In this document: one piece after another, positions 43,085 to 52,942 of the stretch | How positions within the stretch are numbered: position 1 is the stretch's first letter | Layout of the letters: every line of letters begins with the position of its first letter | Source of the DNA: a bacterium 1XD42-54 | GTDB lineage: Bacteria > Bacillota > Clostridia > Lachnospirales > Lachnospiraceae | Reading direction: 5' to 3' | Length of the DNA: 64,000 bases | Assembly (NCBI GenBank): GCA_003612585.1 | Contig: RAZH01000013.1 | Coordinates: 1-64,000 of the forward strand | Notes under the pieces: model-generated | The model's input: the letters and a program-made list of their open reading frames with translations, nothing else | What the model was told of the DNA's origin: nothing | Database searches by the model: none | Made by a program: the position numbers and the translations under genes

Positions 43085-44878
43085 TCAGAAATTTGCGCTG
43101 TCTTCTTCCAGCACTTTTCTCAGATATTGTCCCACAACCCTGGAAAAATTCTGTATGTTCCGAATATAGGCAAAATCCCTGCCGAAAATCTTTTTTTCAG
43201 CCAGCAGATCTTTTTCCTTTCCTGTAAATACGCCAAGCACACAGACTCCATTGCTGCGCAGCCTGCGTATTTCAAACGCAGTATCTTTCAACGCATACTC
43301 TCCAAAGTACGGCTTTGGATTCCTGCAATTCGGCCGTCCCACAATGACATCGTTTGGCTTTCCATCGCTCAAAACAATCAGAATTTTTCCCTCCTCGCTT
43401 CGTTGTAACAGGCTGTCTCCGACTGCACGGATCGCAAGACCGTCACGGTTGTTTGAAGAAGTCACGTAATCCATAATCCGCAGGTTTTCCTCACGCGGCG
43501 CATCGTATTCCCGAAACCGCTGCAAAATTGTATAATCCCAGAAACTGCAAAAGCTCATAATCCGATGTGGAATCTGATTGTTACTCAGCGATTCGCTGAT
43601 GATAAAAGCCTGAAGCGCAACCTGAGATTGCCTTTCCCTTTGAGACCCGCTCGCATCCATCAAGATATCCACTACAAATTCTGTACGGTTCCGGCATTCT
43701 GTTTTGCGAAACAGCTTTCCTGCATCTTCTTTTCTTCCCACTTTCCACAAAAGCCGCGGAACAATCTCACCCGACCATGCCATACGATCTTCCGGCTCAC
43801 TCCTGCGAACCAGCGAACGTTTCAGCTCATCTGTAAGACGTTCTATATTTCGTGCAAGCATATTCTGGTTGTTGCGAAATGCAACTTTGTTTTTCTCTGC
43901 ATGGCGTCTGGCATTCACATACTGCGCATTCGAAAGAACCGGATTTTGCAGGATACCATCCGTAAAATATAAACTGCAATCTGCGTGTGCCCCACGGCAC
44001 AGCCTTTCATTCTGTCTTTTTTGTTCTTCCTCCGCCAAATAAGACCGGCCGTAATTCAGCTCAATATAGGAATACATCTTTGCAGCCGCTTCTTCTGTGA
44101 TTCTTGTAACCTTCAGCCCTGATTTCGAGTTTTGCTTCTCTTTCTCCTCACGCTCCTCATCAAGCGAAACCACCTGCCTGTCCATTCTGCTCAGATATTG
44201 TTCCAGCAAATCCTCTGTCAGTTCTTCTTCCAGAAAATCGCCCCAGTCAAATTCCCGCAATTCCTCCAGGGTCACATCCAACACATGCTGTAAATCACCA
44301 TGTTTACGCACAAAGCTTCTATCAATCAGAGTATTATACAGTTCATCGACAGCCTGAATAATCTCCATCGTGTTGTCCGCCTGTTCCAGCCCTTTGATCC
44401 TTTGCACTGCCATCTTTAACGTCTGTTCGCAGCTCCAATCTCCAGTCACACTGCCGCGCAATAAAACGATCTTTAACCTTCCGGGCAAAGAAGCGCTCAT
44501 TCTCTGAAACGAATCATCCAGAAGATCGGAAAAAGCTTTTTGCCGAATTTCTGGAACACCCGGCCGTTCTGCCACTACTTTCTGATACGAAGCTGCGTCT
44601 ACACAAAGCTGCGCAAGATCCGTAAGGGATTGCTCATCCGCTCCATAATATACCTTTTTCACCAGATACATAGAAAGCTCCCCACGGTCAAAAAAACGTG
44701 CAAAAGCCCCCTGCTTTACTGCGTCGTACATTGAGATATATTTTGATCGTGAAAAAGACGCCAGATCCAGCTTCACATCAAGCGCATAATCCCCGCTGAC
44801 CGTCCACATCAAATTTCGTATTCTATTCTCTGCTTCTGCCAGCAATACACCGGCTTCCCGGTCATACAAAAAATCCAA
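43085..44878 (-). CDS. VWA-domain protein, NorD/CobT-like
   Basis: 597 residues starting at a TTG (44878) with AAGGCGG about ten bases upstream; no ATG fits in the open frame nearby. The N-terminal 350 residues are helical and charged and not recognised in detail. The C-terminal VWA domain has DILMDASGSQRERQ (MIDAS DxSxS), NRDGLAIRAVGDSLL and ILIVLSDGKPNDV, followed by GVFTGKEKDL; this resembles NorD/CobT-type partners of MoxR ATPases. It lies 89 bases after an AAA gene, making the usual pair. The client complex is unknown: no nitric oxide reductase, cobaltochelatase or RuBisCO gene is present. Confidence 0.82.
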   Translation of the reverse strand: MDFLYDREAGVLLAEAENRIRNLMWTVSGDYALDVKLDLASFSRSKYISMYDAVKQGAFARFFDRGELSMYLVKKVYYGADEQSLTDLAQLCVDAASYQKVVAERPGVPEIRQKAFSDLLDDSFQRMSASLPGRLKIVLLRGSVTGDWSCEQTLKMAVQRIKGLEQADNTMEIIQAVDELYNTLIDRSFVRKHGDLQHVLDVTLEELREFDWGDFLEEELTEDLLEQYLSRMDRQVVSLDEEREEKEKQNSKSGLKVTRITEEAAAKMYSYIELNYGRSYLAEEEQKRQNERLCRGAHADCSLYFTDGILQNPVLSNAQYVNARRHAEKNKVAFRNNQNMLARNIERLTDELKRSLVRRSEPEDRMAWSGEIVPRLLWKVGRKEDAGKLFRKTECRNRTEFVVDILMDASGSQRERQSQVALQAFIISESLSNNQIPHRIMSFCSFWDYTILQRFREYDAPREENLRIMDYVTSSNNRDGLAIRAVGDSLLQRSEEGKILIVLSDGKPNDVIVGRPNCRNPKPYFGEYALKDTAFEIRRLRSNGVCVLGVFTGKEKDLLAEKKIFGRDFAYIRNIQNFSRVVGQYLRKVLEEDSANF

Positions 44879-44967
44879 GGTTCTGCTACCGCCTTTCTCT
44901 TTTGATAACTACCCTGTATTCGCATACATGTTTTATAACAAATCGAAATCTCGTAGAGGTCGTCTTA

Positions 44968-45888
44968 TTATTCAAAAATATCTGCCGGTGTCCACTGCTC
45001 AGGAATCCGGGTCATAACAATATCTTCTACCAGTTCCCGCTCAAACAGATCAAAACTTTTATTTACAATTCCCATACGTATAGCAAGTCGCGGCGACAGC
45101 CCTGCCTGCACGGTCCGCAGTGCGCCAATCAGTCCCCGCAAATCAAGTGGCTTTGTGGAAATCTCATTGTTATTCGCCTTTGTCTGCAAGTCAAGAAAAA
45201 GCCCGCAGACCTGTTTCAATCCTTCCTTCTTTAAAGTCGGAAACAAACTGTTCAGAATCCGAACCAGCGTATCTTCCGTCAAAGCTGGCATCTCGATCAC
45301 AAGAAAGCGAGACACCAAAGCTTCATTCAGCTCTCTTGTTCCCGCATAGCCATAATTCATGGTACCGATAAAACGTGTTGCTTCATGAAGCTCTATTTTT
45401 TCATACCCCGGCACATCAAGAATCCTGCGATAATCCAGAGTAGCATGAAGCACGGATACCGCGTCATTTTTTGCCATATTGATTTCATCAAAAATACCAA
45501 AGCCGCCCCCAACTGCACAATCATACACAGGTCCGGTACGAAGCCGCACTTCGTTTTGCTGAAACGTGTCTGTTCCGATCAGGGCGCTGCTGTCCATATT
45601 GACATGGAACGAAATGTTCCAGGACGGACGGCCAAACACATAAGCCAGATTTTCAGCAAGCATATTTTTCCCGGTGGCTTTTGTGCCGGTCAGCAGAATA
45701 TTTTCGCCCTGCAATAATGCTGCTGCCGCCATTTCAAACGTTTCCCGCCCAAAAAATGGTAGCAACGGCACATTAACACGCTCTTTGAGCCTTTCCTCTA
45801 CCGGGTACCTCTGACGAAACTCCCGGATTGCATTTAAAAGTCCCGGATTTATCTGCTGTTCTTCGAGCGCCTTTACAATCAAATCCAT
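44968..45888 (-). CDS. MoxR/CbbQ-like AAA ATPase with altered Walker A
   Basis: 306-residue AAA+ protein. The Walker A region reads GTKATGKN (68-75), with Asn where Ser or Thr normally coordinates Mg. Walker B GIFDEINMAK, the FIGTMNYGYAGTRELNEALVSRFLVIEMP sensor region (arginine finger included) and the later helical lid fit the MoxR/CbbQ group. GGAG lies 11 bases before the ATG. It is preceded by a 75-residue gene and followed by the VWA gene, all downstream of coaBC. Confidence 0.83.
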   Translation of the reverse strand: MDLIVKALEEQQINPGLLNAIREFRQRYPVEERLKERVNVPLLPFFGRETFEMAAAALLQGENILLTGTKATGKNMLAENLAYVFGRPSWNISFHVNMDSSALIGTDTFQQNEVRLRTGPVYDCAVGGGFGIFDEINMAKNDAVSVLHATLDYRRILDVPGYEKIELHEATRFIGTMNYGYAGTRELNEALVSRFLVIEMPALTEDTLVRILNSLFPTLKKEGLKQVCGLFLDLQTKANNNEISTKPLDLRGLIGALRTVQAGLSPRLAIRMGIVNKSFDLFERELVEDIVMTRIPEQWTPADIFE

Positions 45889-45905
45889 GTGTCTGCTTTC
45901 TCCTC

Positions 45906-46133
45906 TCAGATTTCAGTAAAAGAATACCGTTCTTTAATGCCAGATGCCAGAATGTCGTACACAATCGTACCGTCCGGCTGCACAGTTTTATCAAATGTAA
46001 CCTCTTTCCCCTTAAATTTTTCCCGTAAGAAAGCGTCAATATCCTCAATTTCCAGTTCTTCAATAAACACGTCCCGCATCTGGTTATTGGCACACTTATT
46101 AAAAATCTCCCACACAGTTTCGTAACATTTCAT
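45906..46133 (-). CDS. Small conserved hypothetical protein, 75 aa
   Basis: Opens MKCYETVWEIFNKCANNQMRD, followed by an acidic middle (EELEIEDIDAFLREKFKG) and a beta-rich C-terminus. No named family recognised. It sits 25 bases after coaBC and 17 bases before the AAA gene, so it is tightly placed at the head of the AAA/VWA pair and is likely translated with it. Possible small partner or adaptor of the ATPase; this is inference from spacing only. Confidence 0.6.
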   Translation of the reverse strand: MKCYETVWEIFNKCANNQMRDVFIEELEIEDIDAFLREKFKGKEVTFDKTVQPDGTIVYDILASGIKERYSFTEI

Positions 46134-46158
46134 ATCTGTTTTCTCCTCTTACACATTC

Positions 46159-47361
46159 TCATGATTTCTTTTTATATATTTTCAAAAGCTCATCGGTCAG
46201 CCGAACCGCAACATCTTCCTTGCTCATTAGCTCCAGCTCACATATGTCCTGCTCTGTAATCAGAGTCACAACATTTGTATCTGTTCCAAAACCGGCACCT
46301 GCCACTTTGACATTATTGGCAGCAATCAGATCAAGTCTCTTTTTCAACAGCTTTTCTTTTGCATGCGCAACCATTTGTTCCGTCTCCATCGCAAATCCGC
46401 ATAACACCTGCTGCTCACTTTTATGCTCGCCCAGCCATGCAAGAATGTCCCTGGTTCTTGTGAGAGCAATGCTTAACTCTCCATCTTTCTTTTTCAATTT
46501 CTGATCAGCAATTACTTCCGGACGGTAATCCGCCACAGCCGCCGCCTTGATAATCATATCCTGCTGCCCTGCCCGCGCTGTCACCTCATCAAACATGTCC
46601 TGTGCAGAACATACAGAAACAAATGTAACGCCTGCCGGTGCTTTCAGATTTGTCCTTCCACTGACAAGCGTAACCTCCGCTCCCCTTTGACAGCAGATTC
46701 TAGCAATGGCATACCCCATCTTTCCGGTCGAGTGATTGGAAATAAAACGCACCGGGTCGATCGCTTCCATCGTCGGCCCCGCAGTAACCAGGACCCGCAG
46801 TCCCTCCATATCCTTCTCAAATCGAATCTGATTCAAAATGTGTTCCAGGATCAGATGCTCATCCGGAAACTTCCCGCGCCCCGTATCGCCGCATGCCAGA
46901 TGCCCTACTTCCGGCTCGACCACCTGCCAGCCATACTGTTCCAGGACCTTTTGATTGTCCTGTGTCACTGGATTTTCATACATACGCGTATTCATAGCCG
47001 GTACAATCATCTTCGGACATTTACATGCGAGCAGCGTTGTCGTCAGCATATCATCTGCCAGCCCATGTGCAAGCTTTGCCATTACATTTGCTGTCGCCGG
47101 AGCCACAACCGCAAAATCTGCCCGTTTCGCCAACTCCACATGCTCTACCTGAAACTGAAAATTCCGGTCAAATGTATCTACAAGACATTTATTTCCGGTC
47201 AGTGATTCGAATGTAATCGGACTGATAAACTGCGTCGCATTTTTTGTCATGATCACATGCACATCTGCATGCTGCTTTTTTATCATACTTGCCAGATTCG
47301 CAGCCTTATAAGCTGCGATACTGCCCGTCACACCCAGAATTATGGTTTTCCCTCTCAGCAT
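46159..47361 (-). CDS. coaBC: Bifunctional CoaBC (phosphopantothenoylcysteine synthetase/decarboxylase)
   Basis: 400 residues. The N-terminal flavoprotein CoaC half shows ILGVTGSIAAYKAANLAS, FISPITFESLTGN, HVELAKRADFAVVAPATANVMAKLAHGLADDMLTTT and the PAMNTRMYENP motif with the catalytic Cys region (HLACGDTGRGK). The CoaB half has VLVTAGPTMEAIDPVRFISNHSTGKMGYAIA and a KKRLDLIAANN segment. It joins cysteine to 4'-phosphopantothenate and decarboxylates the product. It has its own promoter (47478-47506). panT and coaX of the same pathway lie 6 kb to the right, beyond the adhesin gene. Confidence 0.95.
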   Translation of the reverse strand: MLRGKTIILGVTGSIAAYKAANLASMIKKQHADVHVIMTKNATQFISPITFESLTGNKCLVDTFDRNFQFQVEHVELAKRADFAVVAPATANVMAKLAHGLADDMLTTTLLACKCPKMIVPAMNTRMYENPVTQDNQKVLEQYGWQVVEPEVGHLACGDTGRGKFPDEHLILEHILNQIRFEKDMEGLRVLVTAGPTMEAIDPVRFISNHSTGKMGYAIARICCQRGAEVTLVSGRTNLKAPAGVTFVSVCSAQDMFDEVTARAGQQDMIIKAAAVADYRPEVIADQKLKKKDGELSIALTRTRDILAWLGEHKSEQQVLCGFAMETEQMVAHAKEKLLKKRLDLIAANNVKVAGAGFGTDTNVVTLITEQDICELELMSKEDVAVRLTDELLKIYKKKS

Positions 47362-47477
47362 TCTATCATTCCTTTCTGCTGCTGTTCACTTTTGCATTCT
47401 TTCTACTCTGCTTTATATTGGTATACAACCCTGTTGTTCCCGAAGCATATCAAAATACGATTTTACAAACACGCTCC

Positions 47478-47506
47478 AGTATAGCGGATTTTTCTTTAAA
47501 ATACAA
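47478..47506 (-). promoter_or_regulatory. Sigma-A promoter of coaBC
   Basis: TTGTAT (47501-47506), 17-base spacer, TATACT (47478-47483), about 115 bases before the ATG. Confidence 0.65.
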
Positions 47507-47588
47507 TCATACCGGGAAAGAAAACCTCTTTTCCTTAAAATACCAGCTACGCTTCACTACATTCGCAATAGCAAATACCGTATCGTCC

Positions 47589-50500
47589 TTATACACGCCG
47601 GCCTTTTCGTTTTCTTCCCAGCCAGATTGCTGAAATACAAGCGCACGATCCCATCAGAAGCAGTGCCCAAAATAATATATTTGTGGTATCTCCGGTCTTT
47701 GGTGCCTCCTCATGATTTCCTTTATCCGAAGTTTCAGATTCTCTTTTCACAGTTTCCCTTTTGTTTGTCAATTCCAATTGTAATTCAACAACTGCGGTCG
47801 TATCATTCTGATAGGGAAACACTACTTTATGTCTGGTCTTGTCCAACTCATAGCCATCTGCTGTTTTTGTTTCCACCAGCTCATATATTCTATCTTTCTC
47901 ATATATACCGTTTTGAAAGGCTGCAATCTCATAAAGAACACTTTCGGCATAGCCGTCTTTGTCTGTTATCAACGTTTCCAGAATATTGCCTTCCTCATCC
48001 GATAGCTCAAATTCTACTCCTTTTAAAGGCTTTTTCGTATCCTGATCGAGTTTATGAATGATCACTTTTCCTCTCACCGTCTCATTTTTCATGGAAACTG
48101 TCTGTATTTCTTCTGTGTTAAGCACATGAAAAGAGAGTTCCGAACCGATCGCATAGCCTTTTGGAGCCTGTTCCTCTCGAAGGATATACGTTCCGACGGG
48201 AAGCTGCTCCACATCGTGCGGGCTCTCTTCAGAAATCCAGCTCTCCACCACCTGATTCTGTTCATCAAAAATCGTCAGCTTTGCTCCCGGAACTTCAAGC
48301 TCTCCGGTAAGGTCTGTTTTTCTGACTCTCACCTTTGTGGCATGATTAGTCTTTCTTGCTTTTAATTCAACGCTCTCCGTTTCCTGTCCCTGATAAGTAG
48401 CGTCAAACTCAAGTATCTCTTCCGAAGAAACAAAGCCTTCCGGCGCTTTCAGCTCCTTTACATAATATCGTCCCAATGGCAGATCAAGCGTACAAACTGC
48501 AAGTCCTTTTTCATCGGATGTGATCTCCTGAAGCAGTGTATCTGCTTTCACAAGGATTCTTTCCCCTGCTTTGATATCCTCCTTGTTATAAATGCCAAAC
48601 ACTGCGCCTGCAATAGCAGCTCCACTTTCTACACTTTGTTTTTCTACCGTCAACTTCACTTTCTGCCTGTCGTTTTTAATCGCTATCTCCTTCTTAACAA
48701 CAGGCGTATACGGACCATCATACAATAAATCAACCATAACAGGGGCTTTCTGCAACACAAATCCCTCCGGCGCCTTTGTCTCTACAACTTGATATCTTCC
48801 AAGCGGCAGATCGGAAACCATTGCTTTGCCGTATGCATTCGTCGAAACAGTCGCTACCAACGTCCCCTCTGCATAAAGCAAAAGCCGATTGCCGTCTTCT
48901 CCTTTCTGGAAATCCGGGGTATAGATATTTTCACCCGCATAAATATCAAATTCAGTACCTTCCAAATCTATATCCTCGTAAACAAAATCCCCATTATAAT
49001 CAGTAAGCACACTGCCTCTTTTACCAAGAACTAGTTCACCTCTTACAGAGTCATTTTCATACTCTGCTTCTATCACCACATCGCCGCTGACGTGATCAAT
49101 CTGATAGGCAGTATCCGAGTCCACCTCAATCTCCACAAATGCATCACTGAGCGTATAGCCTTCCGGAGCCGTCACTTCTTCTATCCGATAGCGACCGATT
49201 TTCAACGGTTCCGGCAAAATCAGACATCCCTCGCTGTCTGTAACATAAGATCTGTGTGTCACGAGATTCGGATATGTAGTGCTCTGCTCCACATATTTTT
49301 GATGTACTGTATCATATATTTTAAACTCTGTGCCAGCTGCCAGTATTGGCTTCTTTGTCCCACTGTCTTTCTTCACAATTTTCAGCTTCGCTTCAAATTC
49401 ATCGTCCAGCAAGACTCTCCATGCCTGTGGCTCATCCGGATGATGTTCCCGGATTGATACAACAAAGTCTTTTACTGGCTTATAATTATGCGGAGTCGTC
49501 GTTTCCCTTACAACATACGTTCCATAAGGCAGCGCGACAGAACAGGCATACCCGTTTTTATCAGTAAACATCTCGGTCTTCCCGTCCTCAGTCAGTACAA
49601 CCGGTTTGGCAGATGTAAAATCATAGCTTCCATCCGTTTTTACCGTAAGGCTGCGTTTTAAATATGCGCGGAAACCGACCCCCTCCAACAAATCTGCATC
49701 CGTTTTTCCGTTATTGGCAGCTTTAATCACCTGGAATGGTTGCTTGATTACCTGCTCTGGTACTTCTATGGTCCGCTCCACTGTATTGATCTGATCCCCT
49801 TCATAATCACAATACACATCATATTCCTGGCTGTCCAGAAGGTACCCTGCCGGAGCGCTGATTTCTTTAACGTAATATTTTCCCAGATACAAACTCCGGA
49901 TTTCCGCGCTTTGGTTTTCATCAATGGTAAGGGCTGCAATCTGTTCGCCTGCACGGTAAAGAACGCCGCTCCTGCCGTCCGGATGCACGATATCCTCCCG
50001 CGCATAAAGTCCGTAGACAGCCCCCGTTAATATGGCTTCTCCCTGTGATTCTGCTCCGGTCTCCCGATCCTTTTTTACCAGTTTAATTGCGGCTTCTGTA
50101 CGTTTATTTTTAAATGTATGCACAAATTCTACGATTTCCTGATTATCATTGCTATACCGGAAGTCAAAAACATAGTTACGATCGCCATCGCGCAGATACA
50201 GATTAGGCGCCTGTATTTCTCTTACATAATAACTGTAATTGATGGGAAGATCTGCCTGAAAAACGGCCCTCCCTTCTGCGTCTGTAACTGCCTTTTCGAG
50301 TAGCGTATCCCTTCCGACGATCACCTCACCTTCTGCATTCCGGATATCCTCCGCCGCATAGAGACCGTAACTGCCACCCGAAAGGGGATTTTTTGTTGTT
50401 TCATCTTGTTTTACAGCAATAACAACTGCTTTTTGTCTCTCATTCTGAACGGTAAGCGTATGCAGTTCATGTTCTGTCTGCTCCTCTTCGCGGCCGATAA

Positions 50501-52550
50501 TAATTGTCTCAGACACTCTGTTGCAAACCAGATTGTCCGGCGCTTTTGTCTCTGTCACCACATAAGTGCCCGGATAAAGATCACTCAGAATAACACTTCC
50601 GTCCTCCCCCGTAACCAAACCTTCCTTTACCAGACTCCCTTTTGAATATTGAACGGTACCATCCCCGCTTTTTATATCTTCTCCTGCATATACGTTATAT
50701 ACGGCGCCTTTTTGCCTCGCGTTTTCATAAAGAAACGTCGCCCCTTCTTCCGCTCCTTCAGCTCCCGTTAGATTTTCGCCTTCTTTATAAATTGCCAGAC
50801 TGTATTTTGGTTCCGGCCATTCGACCAACAGTTCAATATCTGAAGAATCCGTATAATATCCAAAACTAATATCCTGAGATTTTTGCAGTTTTAAAAGCAT
50901 CGCATGAAAATCCAACGGATAATTAGAAGTAATCGTATATTTCCCATTTAAAGCTCCGATCTCATCTGTGACAGCCACCAAATGAAAACGTTCCCCACCT
51001 TTTACGGTCACTTTACCGGAAGCAGTCTCCCCTGTCGTTTCATTGACCAGATTGACGCCCTTTTCCAGGTCCAGTGTAATTGTAAAGGCTTCATCCGCCT
51101 TCCAGATAAATGTTTCCGTCTCTCTTCCGGATGCTGCCACAGAAAGTCCGGGCAATAGCTGCATTTCCGTTGGATCTGGCATTTTTGCAAGCGCAGCTTT
51201 TATCTCCCTAAGCATATGTTTAGCCTTGTCCGAAAGAGCCCCGCCAAAACCTGCTTCTCCATCATACAAATAATCCACGAGATAATGCTGCATCACTTGC
51301 ATCTCAGAGGTACAGCCTGCTTCTTCCATGATCGTTTTAATATTATATCCCTTGAATGTATGGCCCCATCCCGGTCCCCCATACCCGTAAAAAAGAGCTT
51401 TTCGGAGATATTTGTCATCACCGCCTTCCTTCAGCTCAACCATACTCTTATATGTCGTCCCGCTTGGTGGCGACTGCATTGAATGCTGCATACAGTATGC
51501 ATTTACCGTATAGGTTTTTCCTGAAACTTTATAACGTACATATTTGTAGGAATCATTCCCTCCTTCTCCCATAACAGAATGAAACGGATGCAACCTGCCA
51601 TCTGAATAATAATAGTATGTATCTGCTTCAATATCTGTCATTTCATCCCACGGGTCCCCTGCCAAAAGCGGCATCATACCGTTCTCCGCCGCATCAACCG
51701 CAACGCCTAACTGTACGTCATCAGCCGGCATCTGAAAGCGAAACTTACTGTTATCCGGGCAATACGTTACTTCTGAATACAGAAGATCAGCAGTATCACC
51801 CTTCTGATTGGCTTCTACCATGGTCGTGTTTACCGCTGCCAGTCCAGGTACATTTGCCGTAAATTCTACAATTTCACCGGCATCATATCGGCCATCGCTA
51901 TGATTTAAACGGATATAAAATTCCTCTCCTTCCACAATCTTTACCTGATAATCGCCATGTTCCACGTTCTCCGTATCAGCTTCCTGCTCCGTTTTGGGCT
52001 CAGCCTCTGATTCATTTTCCATTCTATCTCCAAATTCTGTATTTATTTCTGATTCTCCTTCATTTAAAAACAGATCGCCTTGCGTCTCCTTTTGTGTTTC
52101 TATCTCTTTTTTTGTTTCCGTCTCTTCCTCCGTTTCATTTGCTTCCAAATCCTCTGTTTCCATCGGTGCCTTCGGTTCTTGTCCTCCCGGCCCTTCCGAT
52201 ATTCCTGGTATCACCGGTACGTTTACTTCTTCTGACGTTTCTGACTCTTTTGGTGTCTCTACTCGTTCAAATGTTTCCGGCTCCTCTGATTCCTCTACTT
52301 TTTCAAACGTTTCCGGCTCTTCTAATTCCTCCATGCTTTCTGACATTCCTGCGCTCTCTAAACCTTCACCCCTTTGTGACGTTTCCGCTTTCTCTGAACC
52401 TTCCATTCTTTCTAATGGTTCCGCCTCGTCTGCCTCATTCTTTGTTTGCTCTATAGAACTGGCTGCCACTGGCGGCAACACACTTGATATCAGCGCCATT
52501 CCTGCAAGAAATGCTGCTATAAATTTTCTGAATCTGTTTTTTTCTCTCAA
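47589..52550 (-). CDS. Large cell-wall-anchored adhesin with Cna-B/SpaA repeats
   Basis: 1653 residues from a TTG start at 52550 (AGAGG seven bases upstream). A signal peptide (about 1-31) leads to a Glu-rich stalk-like segment (32-200). Around 290-450 a domain with YTVNAYCMQHSMQSPPSG and a later MQHYLVDYLYDG looks like a thioester adhesion domain (Cys plus Gln); this is tentative. Then come about nine Cna-B/SpaA-type repeats, each ending YxVxETxAPxGY-like, with lysines and glutamates that could form isopeptide bonds. The C-terminus has the sorting signal APKTG (near 1616), a membrane helix and RKRKGRR. It should be linked to peptidoglycan or a pilus by sortase; none is encoded here. Confidence 0.9.
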   Translation of the reverse strand: MREKNRFRKFIAAFLAGMALISSVLPPVAASSIEQTKNEADEAEPLERMEGSEKAETSQRGEGLESAGMSESMEELEEPETFEKVEESEEPETFERVETPKESETSEEVNVPVIPGISEGPGGQEPKAPMETEDLEANETEEETETKKEIETQKETQGDLFLNEGESEINTEFGDRMENESEAEPKTEQEADTENVEHGDYQVKIVEGEEFYIRLNHSDGRYDAGEIVEFTANVPGLAAVNTTMVEANQKGDTADLLYSEVTYCPDNSKFRFQMPADDVQLGVAVDAAENGMMPLLAGDPWDEMTDIEADTYYYYSDGRLHPFHSVMGEGGNDSYKYVRYKVSGKTYTVNAYCMQHSMQSPPSGTTYKSMVELKEGGDDKYLRKALFYGYGGPGWGHTFKGYNIKTIMEEAGCTSEMQVMQHYLVDYLYDGEAGFGGALSDKAKHMLREIKAALAKMPDPTEMQLLPGLSVAASGRETETFIWKADEAFTITLDLEKGVNLVNETTGETASGKVTVKGGERFHLVAVTDEIGALNGKYTITSNYPLDFHAMLLKLQKSQDISFGYYTDSSDIELLVEWPEPKYSLAIYKEGENLTGAEGAEEGATFLYENARQKGAVYNVYAGEDIKSGDGTVQYSKGSLVKEGLVTGEDGSVILSDLYPGTYVVTETKAPDNLVCNRVSETIIIGREEEQTEHELHTLTVQNERQKAVVIAVKQDETTKNPLSGGSYGLYAAEDIRNAEGEVIVGRDTLLEKAVTDAEGRAVFQADLPINYSYYVREIQAPNLYLRDGDRNYVFDFRYSNDNQEIVEFVHTFKNKRTEAAIKLVKKDRETGAESQGEAILTGAVYGLYAREDIVHPDGRSGVLYRAGEQIAALTIDENQSAEIRSLYLGKYYVKEISAPAGYLLDSQEYDVYCDYEGDQINTVERTIEVPEQVIKQPFQVIKAANNGKTDADLLEGVGFRAYLKRSLTVKTDGSYDFTSAKPVVLTEDGKTEMFTDKNGYACSVALPYGTYVVRETTTPHNYKPVKDFVVSIREHHPDEPQAWRVLLDDEFEAKLKIVKKDSGTKKPILAAGTEFKIYDTVHQKYVEQSTTYPNLVTHRSYVTDSEGCLILPEPLKIGRYRIEEVTAPEGYTLSDAFVEIEVDSDTAYQIDHVSGDVVIEAEYENDSVRGELVLGKRGSVLTDYNGDFVYEDIDLEGTEFDIYAGENIYTPDFQKGEDGNRLLLYAEGTLVATVSTNAYGKAMVSDLPLGRYQVVETKAPEGFVLQKAPVMVDLLYDGPYTPVVKKEIAIKNDRQKVKLTVEKQSVESGAAIAGAVFGIYNKEDIKAGERILVKADTLLQEITSDEKGLAVCTLDLPLGRYYVKELKAPEGFVSSEEILEFDATYQGQETESVELKARKTNHATKVRVRKTDLTGELEVPGAKLTIFDEQNQVVESWISEESPHDVEQLPVGTYILREEQAPKGYAIGSELSFHVLNTEEIQTVSMKNETVRGKVIIHKLDQDTKKPLKGVEFELSDEEGNILETLITDKDGYAESVLYEIAAFQNGIYEKDRIYELVETKTADGYELDKTRHKVVFPYQNDTTAVVELQLELTNKRETVKRESETSDKGNHEEAPKTGDTTNILFWALLLMGSCACISAIWLGRKRKGRRV

Positions 52551-52757
52551 ATTATGACCTCTCTTTCACAAAATAAAAATACAGGTAATTGTAAAACATT
52601 CTAAAAGGGAACTTTCAAGCAACACAGGCAAACAGCTACAAAATCGTCCTCTTCTCTTTTGCTTATTTCTTTTTATTTTTCTTTCTCGGTACTCTGGAAT
52701 TTGTCCATGAAATATGCCTGAACGGACAGATTTATCCTCTTAGATTTTTAGAATTAT

Positions 52758-52769
52758 AGAATCGATTCT
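52758..52769. promoter_or_regulatory. Palindromic operator candidate at the adhesin transcription start
   Basis: Perfect 12-base palindrome AGAATCGATTCT immediately after the expected +1 of the adhesin promoter, where a bound repressor would block transcription. No regulator gene is adjacent. Confidence 0.4.
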
Positions 52770-52776
52770 TTTTCTT

Positions 52777-52805
52777 ATTATACCACTTATTATTTTTATA
52801 TTCAA
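52777..52805 (-). promoter_or_regulatory. Sigma-A promoter of the adhesin gene
   Basis: TTGAAT (52800-52805), 17-base spacer, TATAAT (52777-52782). The leader to the TTG start is about 220 bases and carries no ORF I can support. Confidence 0.8.
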
Positions 52806-52907
52806 CCTCTTTTTAATTTTAATAATATCTTTTTATATATAATATTTACAATTTAAAAATAGGAATTGTTTTTCTTACCGTGCACGCCTCTTTTTATTCT
52901 TTCCGTA

Positions 52908-52936
52908 TTGTTTTCAAAAAAAAGACATGGTATACT
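52908..52936 (+). promoter_or_regulatory. Sigma-A promoter of the panT leader
   Basis: TTGTTT (52908-52913), 17-base spacer, TATACT (52931-52936). It diverges from the adhesin promoter and fires the leader RNA ahead of panT. Confidence 0.7.
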
Positions 52937-52942
52937 GCCACT

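Noticed and set aside
43085-45888. Assignment of the AAA/VWA pair as norQ/norD or cobS/cobT
   Set aside because: Only general motifs match; no nitric oxide reductase or cobaltochelatase subunit is encoded nearby.
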